DNA from: Cheiracanthium punctorium
Taxonomy: Eukaryota > Arthropoda > Arachnida > Araneae > Cheiracanthiidae
Assembly (NCBI GenBank): GCA_038373885.1
Contig: JAWZYV010006126.1
Location: 637,501 to 701,500 of the forward strand
Length of the DNA: 64,000 nt
Reading direction: 5' to 3'
This document shows positions 1-11,215 of the stretch, in pieces; position 1 is the first letter of the stretch, and the number at the start of each line of letters is the position of its first letter. The notes under the pieces were generated by a model that worked only from the letters and a program-made list of their open reading frames with translations, did not search any database and was not told where the DNA came from. Both the position numbers and the translations under genes were made by a program.

Positions 1-245
1 TTTGTATTTCTCTATCAAAATTAGGTAAAGAAGACGAATGCCTCTTTACGTTGTCTCTTTTACACTCTTCTTTTTTAGCAACTAAGAGTATATTATTATG
101 AATATCATCACTATAATTTTCATATTTATCTAAGGTATTGTATTAATTATCAAATAAGTATTATTATTAAACTTCATAGAGCGTATAATCTTCCTTTTTC
201 CTACTTTTCTCAATCGAAATCAATTTTTAGTTGAATGAAATATTA

Positions 246-335
246 ATCCCGCGGGATCCCGCAATCCCGCGGGATCAACAAATCTCAATCCCACAATCCC
301 GTGAAGCGAAAAACAGTGCGGGATTACATTCCCTA
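246..335. mobile_element. hAT-like MITE remnant with CGGGAT repeats
   Basis: A short tract repeats CGGGAT/ATCCCG motifs in both orientations. Read on the minus strand, the right end begins TAGGGAATG, a hAT-like terminus resembling the 11032-11207 element. No matching left terminus or target duplication was found, so this is probably one end of a truncated element. The flanks (1-245 and 336-470) are A+T-rich and hold nothing I can name. Confidence 0.4.
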
Positions 336-482
336 TATGTGACAAACCGTGTGTATAGATCACTTAAACAATGTCTGTGCATTAAAAAAAGTTCGATAAA
401 CACTTTGAAATGAACAATGAAGTAGCATAGTACATTTTGTCGCTCACGTGCGTCTGGTTTAGTCTTGAGCGCGTGTTCTCCA

Positions 483-696
483 ATGTTTTTTTTTTTTTTT
501 CCCTCTAATGGCCGACGTCTGCCTTGAAGGCTTTGGCCATAACAGGCCGGAATTGTTGGTCTTTTTATTATGGGGGCATCTAGTACGTGGACCTACGTCG
601 TCCCCTATGAAGGGACGGACATGACAACCACGCCCAGCCGGGGATCGAACCCGAAACCGGAGTACGGTGTTTTACCCACCATACAACTCGGTCGGC
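483..696 (-). mobile_element. tRNA-derived SINE
   Basis: On the minus strand the head carries a tRNA-like A box (ACCGAGTTGTATGG) and a clear B box (GGGTTCGATCCC). The body continues for about 150 bp and ends in an A-tail, seen as a T run at about 487-500 on the plus strand. GTTCTCCAATG (475-485) and GTTCTCCACTG (697-707) look like an 11-bp target duplication with one mismatch, as expected for LINE-mobilised retroposition. It is not a working tRNA because no acceptor stem closes around the boxes. Confidence 0.75.
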
Positions 697-719
697 GTTC
701 TCCACTGGTTACAAGGTCG

Positions 720-2150
720 TTTGATTCGTGCCATATACCAAGAGAATAAGAAATACACACACGCTTAAATCTGTTGATTAAAACTAACACTCCTGTATTG
801 ATTAAATTTCTTATCGGCTGATTTAAATCCTTTTACGCTAAAAAATACTCATTAAAGACAATAATTTGTAATCTCCTCCATTCGCCTCAATCCTCAGGAT
901 TCGCTAGATTCTATTATACTCCATTTTTCACTAAAATCTTGTCGATTTGAGAATTCTGTCTCTCCCCACGAAAATGCGCAGTAAGATATCCTATTACTAA
1001 CACGTGACCAACACTCTTAACGGGGGCGGGACACACACAACAACGCGGGAATCGTCGTGGCTTGCGGCGAGCATCGAAGAGCAAACATGTCGTTAGCAAA
1101 ATATGAATTAAAAGAGTTTCTAAAGAGGATACCCGATGATACTTTAGAATGAATGTATTCGCTGGTGATAATTTTATTTTATATCCGAATACCAAATGCA
1201 TCTTTTTCATATTCAGAGTTGTGAAATAAATTCAACCTAAATGTGGAGAGGATGCTTTCGGTAAAAATTTTGTTTTAATGGACATAGTTTCTTACGATTG
1301 GATTATAAAAATCTCGTCGCTATTGTACAAATGAAGTTATATCTTCAGTCAAGTGAGTAAGTACTATTTTACCTTTTTCATGTAAATAAATTGGGTTGCT
1401 GCTTTAATTAAATCTCACAGCTGGTTTAACCATGATTGCATTTGTGTATTCTGACTGTACTGTGAATTCGTTTTATAACTAGAGACTAAGTGAAATTATA
1501 TTCCATTTATTAAAAAAATACTTTTTTTATAGTAATTAAGATATTTGTAATGTGTATTTGCCTTGATTTAAAATTTATTTTCTCGGGCTTATAATCATAG
1601 ATTACAGCTCTGATAATAAAAAATGAAGAAAACGAATCATTCAATATATTAATCAAAAACAGCAAATTTTCATACAACACCCTTTTTCTAGCTTAAAATA
1701 AAAATCATAATTGAGTACAGTTATATTAATCAAAAACGGACAGACACTCCTAATTTTTGATTATTATTTAGACTAAATGGAGCTGTTGTATAATGCTCAA
1801 AAATTGAGAATTTTTCGCTCCATTGATTTTTGTCGATTAATGGAGCAAATTTTACTCAATCGGGAGGATGGCTGTTTGAAGTCAATAATTGAGTAAAAAT
1901 ATACTCCGTTTGATTATACTCAATATATTTAAGTGTGCATGACGCTAGTTCTTGCTAAGCCGTAGGGACCACTAAAATAGTTCATAAAATCAAGTTGCAA
2001 AACCGTGTTTGGGAGTGTATTTGGTACTACTTACTAGTTCGCAAAATCGCAACTGTTCGTAATAACAGGGGCCGACTGCAAATAATGAACTCGTAGCTAA
2101 GCATGTCGTGAAGCTTTTTAGACATATATTATAGAAACACATTACCAAGT
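720..2150. other. unassigned A+T-rich sequence
   Basis: No convincing coding frame or element ends. Around 1755-1930 there are short inverted stretches of ATTGAGTAAA and GGAGC type that may be worn repeat DNA, but I could not fix boundaries. Confidence 0.3.
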
Positions 2151-2151
2151 T

Positions 2152-2174
2152 GAGAGAGAGAGAGAGAGAGAGAC
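2152..2174. repeat. (GA)n microsatellite
   Basis: An uninterrupted GA dinucleotide run of about 22 bases. Confidence 0.9.
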
Positions 2175-2179
2175 AGAAG

Positions 2180-3168
2180 AGAAAAAAGCTAAATGACAGC
2201 AACAGTGTTGACTGTAATACACTTTCCAATACAACTGTGTTACGTGCGTATTAACTGGATGGATAAAGAAATAAATAAAATTAATTAAAAACTTTGTAAT
2301 TTTTTTCCAAGGGCAGATTATGAACAGTTACAGAAAACAAGAGAATAATAATTAAAAAAAAAATGCTGCAATATAGTTCAGTAATCTAACAGGACTCTAG
2401 CATCCCAGTAATGTTCGGCGAGAGAAGTCTACAAATATGTAGGAAAACGATCGTTTCGGGTGGTACAAAAATTCAACCTTCTTCAGTTTGAAAATATACA
2501 ACTTTTTGTACCGCAAGAAAAAATAGTTTTGCTAAGTATATTTATACGAGTGTTATTTTAAAAAGCTTTTACTTGATTTAATCTTAAAACACCAGTTCAA
2601 TTTTTGTTGAGTGTTCTTGTTTAAAATTATAAATTCTACATAGTACACTATTTTGGTGAAGAGTAACTCTGTAAGATATAATTATTTTGCTGTATAATTG
2701 CTACTACAACGTGCCTTAAACAGTATCAATTCACAGATCGTAAATCTTTGGAATTCATTTATGTGGTCTTGCATTGTTGCAAATAACGTCTCCCGTTCTC
2801 CTGGTACTGAGCCACCTTTCCGCGTAATTATTGGAGCTCACTAATATTCGTCCGAAGATAGAAAGTGTTTATAATTAAGTCTCCTAGTCAGAGCGGTGTA
2901 CAGCGAAAACTACTGGTCAGAGTGATACCAAATTTGTAGGTAATCTTAATGAGACCAAGGGAGAAACTTGGTAAAACATAGTTAAGTCATCACAATAGTA
3001 ATGTTTTACAACGTTTTATTGCGAATAAAACGATCAAGTGAAGAATGCAATGAAGAGGTTTGTGAAACAGATGTTTTACACCTCTGCGCGCCTATCAGTT
3101 AGCTATGACATTTATAGTGATTTTTTGAACTAGTTTCTGCCCATGCAAATCTCTCTCACATGGTCTCA
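2180..3168. other. unassigned sequence
   Basis: A+T-rich. No coding frame, repeat boundary or RNA gene was recognised. Confidence 0.3.
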
Positions 3169-3686
3169 TTAACCCTTTAACGCGCAGTGTTCCCGCTCTG
3201 GGAACACCAAACTCTGACTTTTTGACTGTTGCCAGTCACGAAGAATAGATTTGATTTCTATAAAAATTGTTGCGGGTGACATAGCTCCATGAGAATCCTT
3301 TACTTTTTAGCACGTCATTCCCCGTCAAAAAATGGTCACGATTCTTTTTAACCGCACTGACATCTGCTGAAAAATGGAAGAATGCGAGAACAGCTGGACA
3401 GATTGCCTAATGCTGAAAAAAGGGCATTCGTTGCCATCACTCGACTTAACTACCAGCAAGATGGCGGACGATCGAAACGTTCGTCGAGTGCCACAGATCT
3501 AGAGACCCCTTTTTTGACACAGCTGGCTGTGCGGCACAGCCAGCTGTCGTCAAAAAAGGGGTGTCTAGATCTGTGGCATACGATGAACGTTTCGATCGTC
3601 CGCCATCTTGCTGGTAGTTAAGTCGAACGATGGCAACGGCTGCCCTTTTGTCAGCATTGGGAAAGGGTTGCGCCTCAATGGGTTAA
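3169..3686. mobile_element. piggyBac-like MITE with a long internal palindrome
   Basis: TTAA stands at both edges (3169-3172 and 3683-3686), and the ends just inside are CCCTTTAACGCGC and, on the opposite strand, CCCATTGAGGCGC. That is the TTAA target site and CCC start known for piggyBac elements. The interior contains a near-perfect inverted repeat with arms at about 3403-3532 and 3534-3663 and a centre at about 3533. There is no transposase, so it is non-autonomous. A homologous but truncated copy lies at 11896-12265, and its outer end repeats the same CCCTTT-GACGC terminus next to TTAA. Confidence 0.7.
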
Positions 3687-3689
3687 GTT

Positions 3690-4995
3690 TTCTTGAAAAT
3701 TTGGTAGCATTTTACAAAATAGTTTTTGCTGCAAACATCTCAGGGTACTTTTATTATAAACACTCTGTATATCAAACTCTTCAAAACGCATTTTAAACAA
3801 TTGCTGCTCGCAAACATAAATTTACTGCAACAATTTTGTTTGCTTTTAGAAAAGAACATTTTTAGTAGAGCATGGCATGCATATTCCGTAGCAATCGAAA
3901 CAATTAAAGTACAGACAGGCAAACTGCAATTTTAAACAGTTTTTAACTTCGTTCCAACACGCCAAAATGTATTAAAATCGTTTTCAAACACCCCCTGAAA
4001 TTTCCGATGTGAGCAGAATACATAATTCCGTGATACGAGTGACTGACAGACTCGATAAAATCGTGTTACGCATATTCATGTCGTCTTCCACAATATTTTA
4101 TAAATGTCCGCTTCTTCCCAGTTAAATATATTACAGAAAATACTAGATATCAAATATCGTTATAGGCACCACTATCCATGAGCACAGCAGGCATGTTTAA
4201 ACTCTTGCAGTTAAATTAAATTTAGTTTTCAATGGCTCTGTCTGAAGTGCTAACTATTACATTAATGCGGGTATCGTGAATATGCAGCACTCAGGAATTC
4301 CTTGATTGAATTATTGTTCTGTGAATTCAAATTTAAGGTGTACATTTATCAGAAGTGCCCTTTAAATCGCTAGGGACTGTGTTAGGGAAATTTGGACATG
4401 AAGCACTCATTCTAATCAGGCGAAATGTTATAAATATGCAAATACTTTATTTTGTTCTTTACATTTTCAAGACAGAGCCTTATATTTAGGGAACTACATA
4501 GTCAAAGTAAATGGAATTCGTTCACTAAGGTTTTTGTAGATAAAAATGGGGGTTGGGGGAAAGGCTGGCGGTACGTTATGAACTGCAGAAATCTGCGTTA
4601 TGTACAAATGTCACAGCTGAAAAAACAAACAAAGAATTGAAAGATAGTCTGAAATTTGCATTTTTAATCCCAACGCCTCTCGGCAAAGACTTAACTTACT
4701 TGACTCAATTTTTGCAATATTTTGAGGAAGGAAAAATATAAAAGTAAGCATAGAGTTTCAATAGAAGCCTTACACCTTGGCGATTGTTTGGGGATTAAAA
4801 ACAAATGGCAGCTAATTCAGTGTTTTTCAGCAGGTTTGACGATCAGAAATAGTAAAATTCCATAAAAACAAGTAAAATGATAAAATTAAGCGAACAATTT
4901 TGCATAGTTTTTTGCAATTTCAATATCAACAATCATAAAACTCATCGGAAACAACCGTCGCTCGGTAACTGCAAAATTTTTAATGTCTTTTATAT
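3690..4995. other. unassigned sequence
   Basis: No gene or element ends recognised. The small open frames here have no features of real proteins. Confidence 0.3.
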
Positions 4996-4999
4996 AGTA

Positions 5000-6253
5000 C
5001 TAGCCGCCTCTGGCGACCAGTTGGTTCGGCATCTTAATTAATCCTGTTCGGAGAGAATCCTGTTCCTCACCGGCTTGCTTGGCACTGAAAACACTCAGAT
5101 TCTGAATGGAATTTAAAATTAAGATGGTTAAAAACAGGAGCGGTACTAGGGTAAGGGGCGCCCCCTACTAATATAAAAAAGACGCCGCCCCCTTTTATTC
5201 TCTACTTAGTTTTTGTGTTCGAAATGACGCCCTTTCGAAGCCGGCTTGCGATGCTTACTGTTTCGGGCCGTCCCTGGTTGCAAAAATAAGATGGTTAAAT
5301 GATAAAAACCTACAAAAAGAAACAAATTATTTTCGTCCTATATTAATTCTGAAGACCTTCTGGATATATTGGCCTTTATCAAAAAAAGGGAAGGAAAAAA
5401 AATGTATGAAAATCTGAAACACTTTCAGATTTTAAATGCGCACTAAAGTGCTATATATTAAAAGCGTATTATAATTCACGAGTCTTCCCTATTTTCGTTC
5501 CTTCTTCCATTAAGTTGAAAAGTATATCATTATTCATGAGTGTGATTAAACAAAATTAAAATTGATATTTCCTAACATCCTTTTTCTGGATGTAATACAT
5601 TAGAAATAGATGGAAAAAAGCTGCGCAGAAAAATGCACAATTCCAACTGAATGAAAATTTCAAAAACTTATTCTCAGGTGTATTCAGCAGACGATAAAAT
5701 TACGATAAATTGCGCCAAGCGTTAGAATCATATCCTCAAAATCGCACATCAACTATTTTATTTTTCGCCAAATTAAAAAGTTGCACATTTTAGTCTCGGA
5801 AAATTTCCAAATCCTATTCTACTTTTGAGTATAAAACATTTCATTCCTGCTCTTATTTCACATGCACACGATATTTTAATTAAAAAACAACCTTACAAAT
5901 AATCTAAACAAAAAATCGTTATTCTTTTATTTTTATTTCAAGAGTCTGAATCATTTAATAAACATGCCAAATATGGCAATCTAGATATGCTTAAATTCTC
6001 ACACATTCCACTGCGGGGTTACAATTGCGAAATGGCGAAGAGAAAAAATGAGCCTTTTGCGACATGTTTTTTATCGATATCTCCTAAAATAATTCGAATC
6101 TCGAAAAAATCGCTTCGAGGTATGTCGGGACCCATCCTGGAGAATTTCCCTACAAAATTTGGTAGGTCTACGATCACCCGTCTGCGAGCTACGCGAGGTG
6201 CAGACAAACAAACTAACTATTGGGCAGTTTACACATTGCTTTATTTATATAGA
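5000..6253 (-). mobile_element. non-autonomous Helitron
   Basis: On the minus strand the element begins A|TCTATATAAATAAAG at 6253 and ends in CTAG|T at 5000-5003. A short hairpin (CGCC-AGA-GGCG, plus-strand 5005-5015) lies just before the CTAG. This TC start, CTRR end, subterminal hairpin and A/T insertion point define Helitrons. No Rep/helicase coding is present. Its 5' half is homologous to 31675-32330 and to the start region of 49807-52354. A hAT-like MITE (5135-5276) is nested inside. Confidence 0.7.
5135..5276. mobile_element. short hAT-like MITE nested in a Helitron
   Basis: It begins CAGGAGCGGTAC and ends GGCCGTCCCTG, loosely inverted. The 8-bp flanks GTTAAAAA and GTTGCAAA agree at six of eight bases. 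The G/C-run interior (GGGGCGCCCCC) resembles other hAT MITEs in the window. A worn copy; family assignment is tentative. Confidence 0.45.
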
Positions 6254-6692
6254 TGCCCACTAAAGTACCTTGCCACCCTCTTAACTTCGTCACGGCTGCT
6301 ATATTCATAAAAGTGGTGTCTAGGTATAATAGTAAAACAGCCATGCGCTACTAAATGAAACCGTCTACGGCGTCACCTTGTGGAAAACTGCGAATTAAGC
6401 ATTACTATCTCGAAAATGGAACGAGATAGGGAAAAAGGTGATTTACAAAGTTGTACAGCATCATTGATTTAATACGAAAAGACACGTTGTAGACATTAAT
6501 GCGAAGAATAGAACTTTTATAACGAATTTGTTTTTTCGTAATTATCTACAAAGTGACCTCTGGAAGAATGGAAGTAGAAATGACTGTCTTTTGGTCAAAA
6601 CTAGGTATCGCAACGTAGCAGGATGGTATCGCCAGTAATCTCCAATCAAAAGGACCGCTGTTCAAATACCGAAGGTTGCATTCTGATACTGT

Positions 6693-6926
6693 TTGGAAGA
6701 GTGGCTTCCACGTTCACCTGATTTGACTCCTGTGGACTTTTTCCTGTGGGGATACCTGAAACAGCAGGTGTATGCGACCCACAAACAGCACATGATCTTA
6801 AACGACGAATTACGGACGTTTGTGACAACATGTTACGCTTTATGCTACAACGTGTGCAACGTTGTTCAGACGAGGATCCAAATGTGTATTGCAGCTGACG
6901 ATGAGAAGTTTGAACATCTCAAATAA
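6693..6926 (+). pseudogene. Tc1/mariner-type transposase, C-terminal fragment
   Basis: The frame reads a short C-terminal part of an IS630/Tc1/mariner-like transposase. The key signature is RSPDLTPVDFFLWGYLK, the region that normally follows the last catalytic acidic residue, and it is then open for about 55 residues to a stop. The catalytic D residues upstream are missing, and 6360-6690 is not readable in the same frame, so the copy is inactive. The related N-terminal helix-turn-helix part seems to exist separately at 30206-30356. The flanks 6254-6692 and 6927-7089 hold no clear terminal repeats. Confidence 0.6.
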
Positions 6927-7089
6927 AAGCATAATATTGTTATAATTAGTTATTTTTTTCTTTCTCAGATCGTTTGGTCACGTCATCCTGTAGGGAATCA
7001 CAAAAATAAATAAATGAATAAATAAGTAAATAGCTTTTATGATAAATAGCCAAATATGCTAACTCCATTCACATAGAAGACATACGGTT

Positions 7090-7283
7090 CACAACTGTTA
7101 AGGTTTTGGGCGATTATTCCCTCAACCTTCGCTTATCACGGCCGGTCAACTTCGGCCTTCATCCACTGTTCATTTTCGCAGAGGACACCTTTTCCAATTT
7201 GTGTAGGCTGCCATAACCACGGATTCTCCAGCGAGGTGAGCTCCAATAATCATGCCTCTTTTCACATCGGACAGATCGGTCAT
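7090..7283 (-). pseudogene. Tc1-like transposase, N-terminal fragment
   Basis: From an ATG at 7283 on the minus strand the frame reads MTDLSDVKRGMIIGAHLAGE, the start of the first helix-turn-helix of a common arthropod Tc1-like transposase. It then runs through TNWKRCPLRK to a stop; a shifted frame continues with GRRPKLTGRD-like residues (one internal stop). The DDE domain is absent. The short deletion inside the HTH and the frame break make it a dead fragment. Recognition is from memory of the family. Confidence 0.6.
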
Positions 7284-7289
7284 TTTATC

Positions 7290-8884
7290 TTTTTGCTAGG
7301 AACAAAATCTTCTCATACACTTCTCACAAAGGCAAATGGTCGTATGATACCTTCCCTCTCGTAGCCATTAAGTAGCAAGCTGTTTTGACTCCTATTGAAG
7401 CTATACTTTATGGTCGAAATACGACACATTTCGAAGTGGGCGTTTCTATTATTTTGTCCTATACCTGTATATTTAGTGTGACATCGACAAATTTTAAATG
7501 TTATTGAAGTTTCGTATCTCATTTTCAAATGAAATAACAGTCGTGGCTTCCATATGCGGTTTTTCAGTTTAACTGATCATAGCAACAGCTTTTAATAACA
7601 TTTTCGGAACGTGGTGGATAATTCTGAAAAATATTTAACAGGCCAAAGCCCACAAGACACAGAGAAAGAAAGAGAGGTTGCCTGAAGGTTAAAAAAACCC
7701 ATCGTGTGTTACACTTTGCTCAAATAGCTTTGAAGGAGTACTATACAATTATAAAGAAATGGTTACTCGTAATGAAGTTGTGTATACATTTAATGCAAAC
7801 TTAGGAACACATACATTATAAAAATAGTTGCAAACTAAAAAATATAGCGAGTAATGGATCCATGGAAAATGGTAGAGAGTTTCAGAAACAGGAAAAATTC
7901 TTAATATAGTGTGAAAGAAGTCGTGAATACTTATTTCTTCAAGAAGATCTGCACGAATATTGTATCGTCATCATGAAATCTGAAGGGTATGCTTATACTG
8001 AGCATCATCTTTGAGGTTCTAGTTAATAAGCTTCTCGTTATTCAGGGCGCAGTTCCGATTTGGATAATGAATAGGTTTGATGGTGTAGTGATTATCCAAA
8101 GTATCTCATAGGAATAACGTATAATCCAAGTATTAAGACGGCTGTTTAGAATGCAGTGGTTTGTTCAAACATAATACTTGCGAGTTAATCTGCGTTTGAT
8201 CATTCCAGAAACTGATTTGGAAACTATCCAGTACAGATTACGCTGAACTACGTCATCGAAAACAGCTGAAAGACAATTAGAAGGTAGCACAAGAAGTTGG
8301 CATAAATTATTGCTTAAATGAAGTCGAGTTTTGAGCTACCTTTCAACAAGTTTTAGACAAGAATGAGAGAGATAGCGGTAACACTTCTGGAAGAATATTT
8401 TACCTTTTTTACCATCACATTTCACAATTTTGGAAATACTAGCTTAAAAGGAATTGGTAATATAAATTGGTAGGAAAGGTTGTACCAGCTTCTATTTTAG
8501 ATAAAGTACTCATTTTGAAATCGTAATTATGGAGAAGTACTCTCAAACTCTATCTTCATGACCAGATAACTTCCTTCTCTTTATTTCTCTATTATATAGC
8601 GAGTAGCATGGAGATGTTCATTAGTTTCTTACATTCTTATTTTAATCTTAGTTTAAGAGAGAGGAGATAGTAGTTCGAGATTATTGACAAATAATGTAAA
8701 TGTCATGCTAAAAAGAGAAATTTTTAAAAACACTGAAATGTTGTTTAAATGAATATTTAAGATTCTTATATTTTTTAAAATTTGCAGCAGTAAAATAAAT
8801 AAGGGATATAGCATTAAGAAACACTGAGCATTGTAGGTGTTCTAGTAAAATTAAACAGCTATGTATAAATACATTTAAGAATAA
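7290..8884. other. unassigned sequence
   Basis: A+T-rich, with many stops in all frames. No terminal repeats or gene remnants recognised. Confidence 0.3.
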
Positions 8885-9099
8885 TACAAACAATTAAAAG
8901 GATATTGTAAGTTTTATATAAAACAACGGTATAAGAGAAATTTTCTTCGCAGAAAATGGAAGAAGAAAGTCAAAAATGCAAATTTTTCTCATTTTCAAAC
9001 TTCGGAGTATGCAAATTCTTAGTTTGAAGTCAAAAACGAAGCTTAGTGGCAGCGAATGAAATTTGGCCTTCAACTTAATAAAGGATGAAGTGGAAAAGA

Positions 9100-9338
9100 G
9101 TGTGTGTGTGGGATTACGACCGATTAGCTCCGAGTGGGCTCTAGGTCGAAGGGTGGGGTGCCCTCCGTGGGGGTCTTTCTAAGGGGTCCTAACCCGTATT
9201 TACGCAAAGTTTCGGAGAAAACCACGGAAAACTCCGAACGGTTAGGTCGACGGACGCGCGATGGGACCCGAACTCGGGACCTTCACACTTCGCCCGTCTA
9301 CCATTTCCAGTGATATAACCACTGTGCCATGGTGAGGC
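9100..9338 (-). mobile_element. tRNA-derived SINE with (CA)n tail
   Basis: On the minus strand the head reads TGGCACAGTGGTTATATCA (A box) and GAGTTCGGGTCCC (B box), and the body ends in a CA-repeat tail near 9100. A perfect 13-bp target duplication, GAAGTGGAAAAGA, flanks it (9087-9099 and 9339-9351). It sits inside Tc1 copy A and is therefore younger than that element. Confidence 0.85.
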
Positions 9339-9367
9339 GAAGTGGAAAAGAATGATCGATATTCCGA

Positions 9368-10340
9368 AGTAGCATTAAAAATTGGAGTTGCACAAAATGT
9401 GATATCAAGGAACTAGAACCATTTCATGGAGACTGGAAATGCAAGACGAAGACCAGGGAAAGGTCATAGATTTGCACGCTCAATGAAGATCGATATTTAA
9501 AACTGACGGCTCGGAGACACCGAAATATGAATGCCACTCTTCTTCAACAACAACTTCATTCGGCTATTGTCACAAGAATTTCAACTCAAACTGTCCGAAA
9601 CCGACACCACGCTACAGGTCTGTGTGCTCGCCGACCGATGGCATGTACTAGGTTAATAGCAAGTCATCGCGCGTAGGGCCCGCAGGGAGTGGGCAACAGA
9701 GCATGTCAACTGGACGAGAAACGAATGGCGCAATATTCTTTTCTCTGGCAAGTCCCACTGTTCTGTTCATCTTGATAATAGGCGTACTTTCATCTGGAGA
9801 GAACGCGGTACTGTGCTAGAAACACCCCAGAATTTATGCTGGAAAATCTCAGATATTGTGGTGATGGAGTGATGGTCTATGCTGGCATCTCCATTGATGG
9901 GCGCACCGATCTCCACATATTTCGGAATGGAGCTCTGGCCGGTCGTCGATAAAGGGATGAGATTCTCAGACCTTTTGTAGTCCCATACGCTGCAACAATT
10001 GGATATAACTTCATGCTAATGGACGACAACTGCAGGCCACATCGTGCACGCTTGGTAGATAACTTCCTATTCGAGGAAGGAATCCTACGAATGGAATGGC
10101 CAGCGTATTCTCCAGACATGAACCCAATAGAACAGATTTGGGGCAATCTAGGGAGACGAGTTTCTGGCCGCCTACCACTCCCACATAATCTCTGAGAACT
10201 GGAAACACTTCTTCTGGAGGAGTGGGACAAAATACCCCAGCTCCTCATTAATAGCCTCATACCGTTGTTTTTGACGCCATCCCTCAAAGGTGTTCGACGT
10301 TGTTGGTAGTCCAGGGAAATCATAGCCCCTATTAAAAAAA
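9368..10340 (+). pseudogene. Tc1-like transposase pseudogene (copy A)
   Basis: This is a decayed DD34E transposase, homologous along its length to 45544-46593. The N-terminal part is reduced to short readable pieces with stops and frameshifts (GNARRRPG and RHRNMNATL are visible). The C-terminal catalytic block is best preserved at 10013-10195: MDDNCRPHRA, then SPDMNPIEQIWGNLGRR. The first catalytic D region (FFSG instead of FSDE) is altered. After a stop at about 10195 the frame resumes with LLLEEWDKIPQLLINSL. It cannot encode an active enzyme. Confidence 0.8.
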
Positions 10341-10390
10341 TTTTATTTCAAGGAAATACCTTTTTTTATTTGTTTTTTATCGCATGCACA

Positions 10391-10609
10391 CTCTAAAAAA
10401 ATTCAGTGGATTACTAAGATATATCTTGGAAACAAAGATGCCATAACTTTTCTTAGTATTACTGCTAAGTAAAGCCGTGTAAATCAATTAACATACATGG
10501 ATTTATTTAGTAGTTATAAAATTTATGGCATCATACTAAAAAAAGTGATGGAATCCTTATTTCTTAGAGATTTCTTAGTAATCAACCGATTAAAAGAATT
10601 TTTTTAGAG
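10391..10609. mobile_element. MITE nested in Tc1 copy A
   Basis: The ends are CTCTAAAAAAATTC and its inverse GAATTTTTTTAGAG, followed inward by an inverted GATTACTAAGA. TGCACA stands on both sides (10385-10390 and 10610-10615). In Tc1 copy B the same place reads TGCACAAATTGTG without an insert, giving the empty site. The target duplication could be read as 2, 4 or 6 bp because the termini overlap it, so I do not assign a superfamily. Confidence 0.7.
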
Positions 10610-10784
10610 TGCACAAATTGTGTTTTTTTTTTTTTTCATTTGTACCCAAATGGTCAAATTTTTTCTCATATAAACTACAACGTCCGTCGATTGTATATCA
10701 ATCATCTAAACAATTGCCCAGCCGCAAGATCCACCCATAACCTTAATATCCTTTAATTGTTTTGAGCTGTGTATAAAACATGTA

Positions 10785-11027
10785 CACTGCAAAAAAAAAG
10801 TCTGTCAAATTTACAGAAAAAAAACTGTCAGCCAGGACGCCAGTTTATTTCCGTTTTTCTATTTTTTACAGAAGTCTTTCATAAATTTTACAGATTCTCA
10901 GTATATTTTACAGAAATCTTCCGTATAAGGGAAAAAATATGGAGAAATTCTGTAAAATGCACGGAAATAAACTTTCTTCTTGGCTGACAGTTTTTCTCTG
11001 TCAGTTTAACAGACTTTTTTTGCAGTG
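10785..11027. mobile_element. Tc1/mariner-like MITE (TA target)
   Basis: A 243-bp element flanked by TA (10783-10784 and 11028-11029). The termini CACTGCAAAAAAA and TTTTTTTGCAGTG are inverted, and the inverted similarity continues for about 45-50 bp (AGTCTGT, then ACTGTCAGCCA). It is rich in repeated TTTACAGA motifs. No coding capacity. Confidence 0.75.
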
Positions 11028-11031
11028 TACG

Positions 11032-11207
11032 TAGGGATGGACGCGAGACGAAAATTTGGTGTCTCGCGTCTGGCAAAACAGCCGAAAAGCTTTGTCTCGT
11101 CTCGCAAAAATCCCTATATTCTAATGTTAAAAATGCTTGTCTCGTCTCGCAAAAAAGCTGTAAATCTCTGTCTCGTCTCGCAAAAAGTCGTCTCGCGTCC
11201 ATCCCTA
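11032..11207. mobile_element. hAT-like MITE with TCTCGTCTCGC repeats
   Basis: A 176-bp element with perfect 20-bp inverted ends starting TAGGGATGGACGCGAGACG and a perfect 8-bp target duplication, AGTGTACG (11024-11031 and 11208-11215). Both features fit the hAT superfamily. The interior is mostly repeated GTCTCGTCTCGCAAAAA-like units, four or more. The left target copy overlaps the terminus of the preceding MITE, so this insertion came second. Confidence 0.8.
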
Positions 11208-11215
11208 AGTGTACG

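Larger units (their letters stand above)
8885..10771 (+). mobile_element. Tc1-like element, copy A (interrupted)
   Basis: The right terminus is a clean Tc1-type end (AATTGTTTTGAGCTGTG followed by TA), matching the TIR of the better copy at 45293-46814. The left terminus at about 8885 is worn (AACAATTAAAAGGATATTG). Sequence on both sides of the transposase aligns to the other copy. A SINE (9100-9338) and a MITE (10391-10609) have inserted, and part of the transposase N-terminus is deleted. Confidence 0.75.

Noticed and set aside
5987..6310. 107-residue plus-strand frame
   Set aside because: Falls in Helitron sequence that is non-coding in its other copies.
9877..10323. 148-residue open frame on the minus strand
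   Set aside because: Antisense shadow of the Tc1 transposase pseudogene. The similar frame at 46239-46523 is antisense to copy B.
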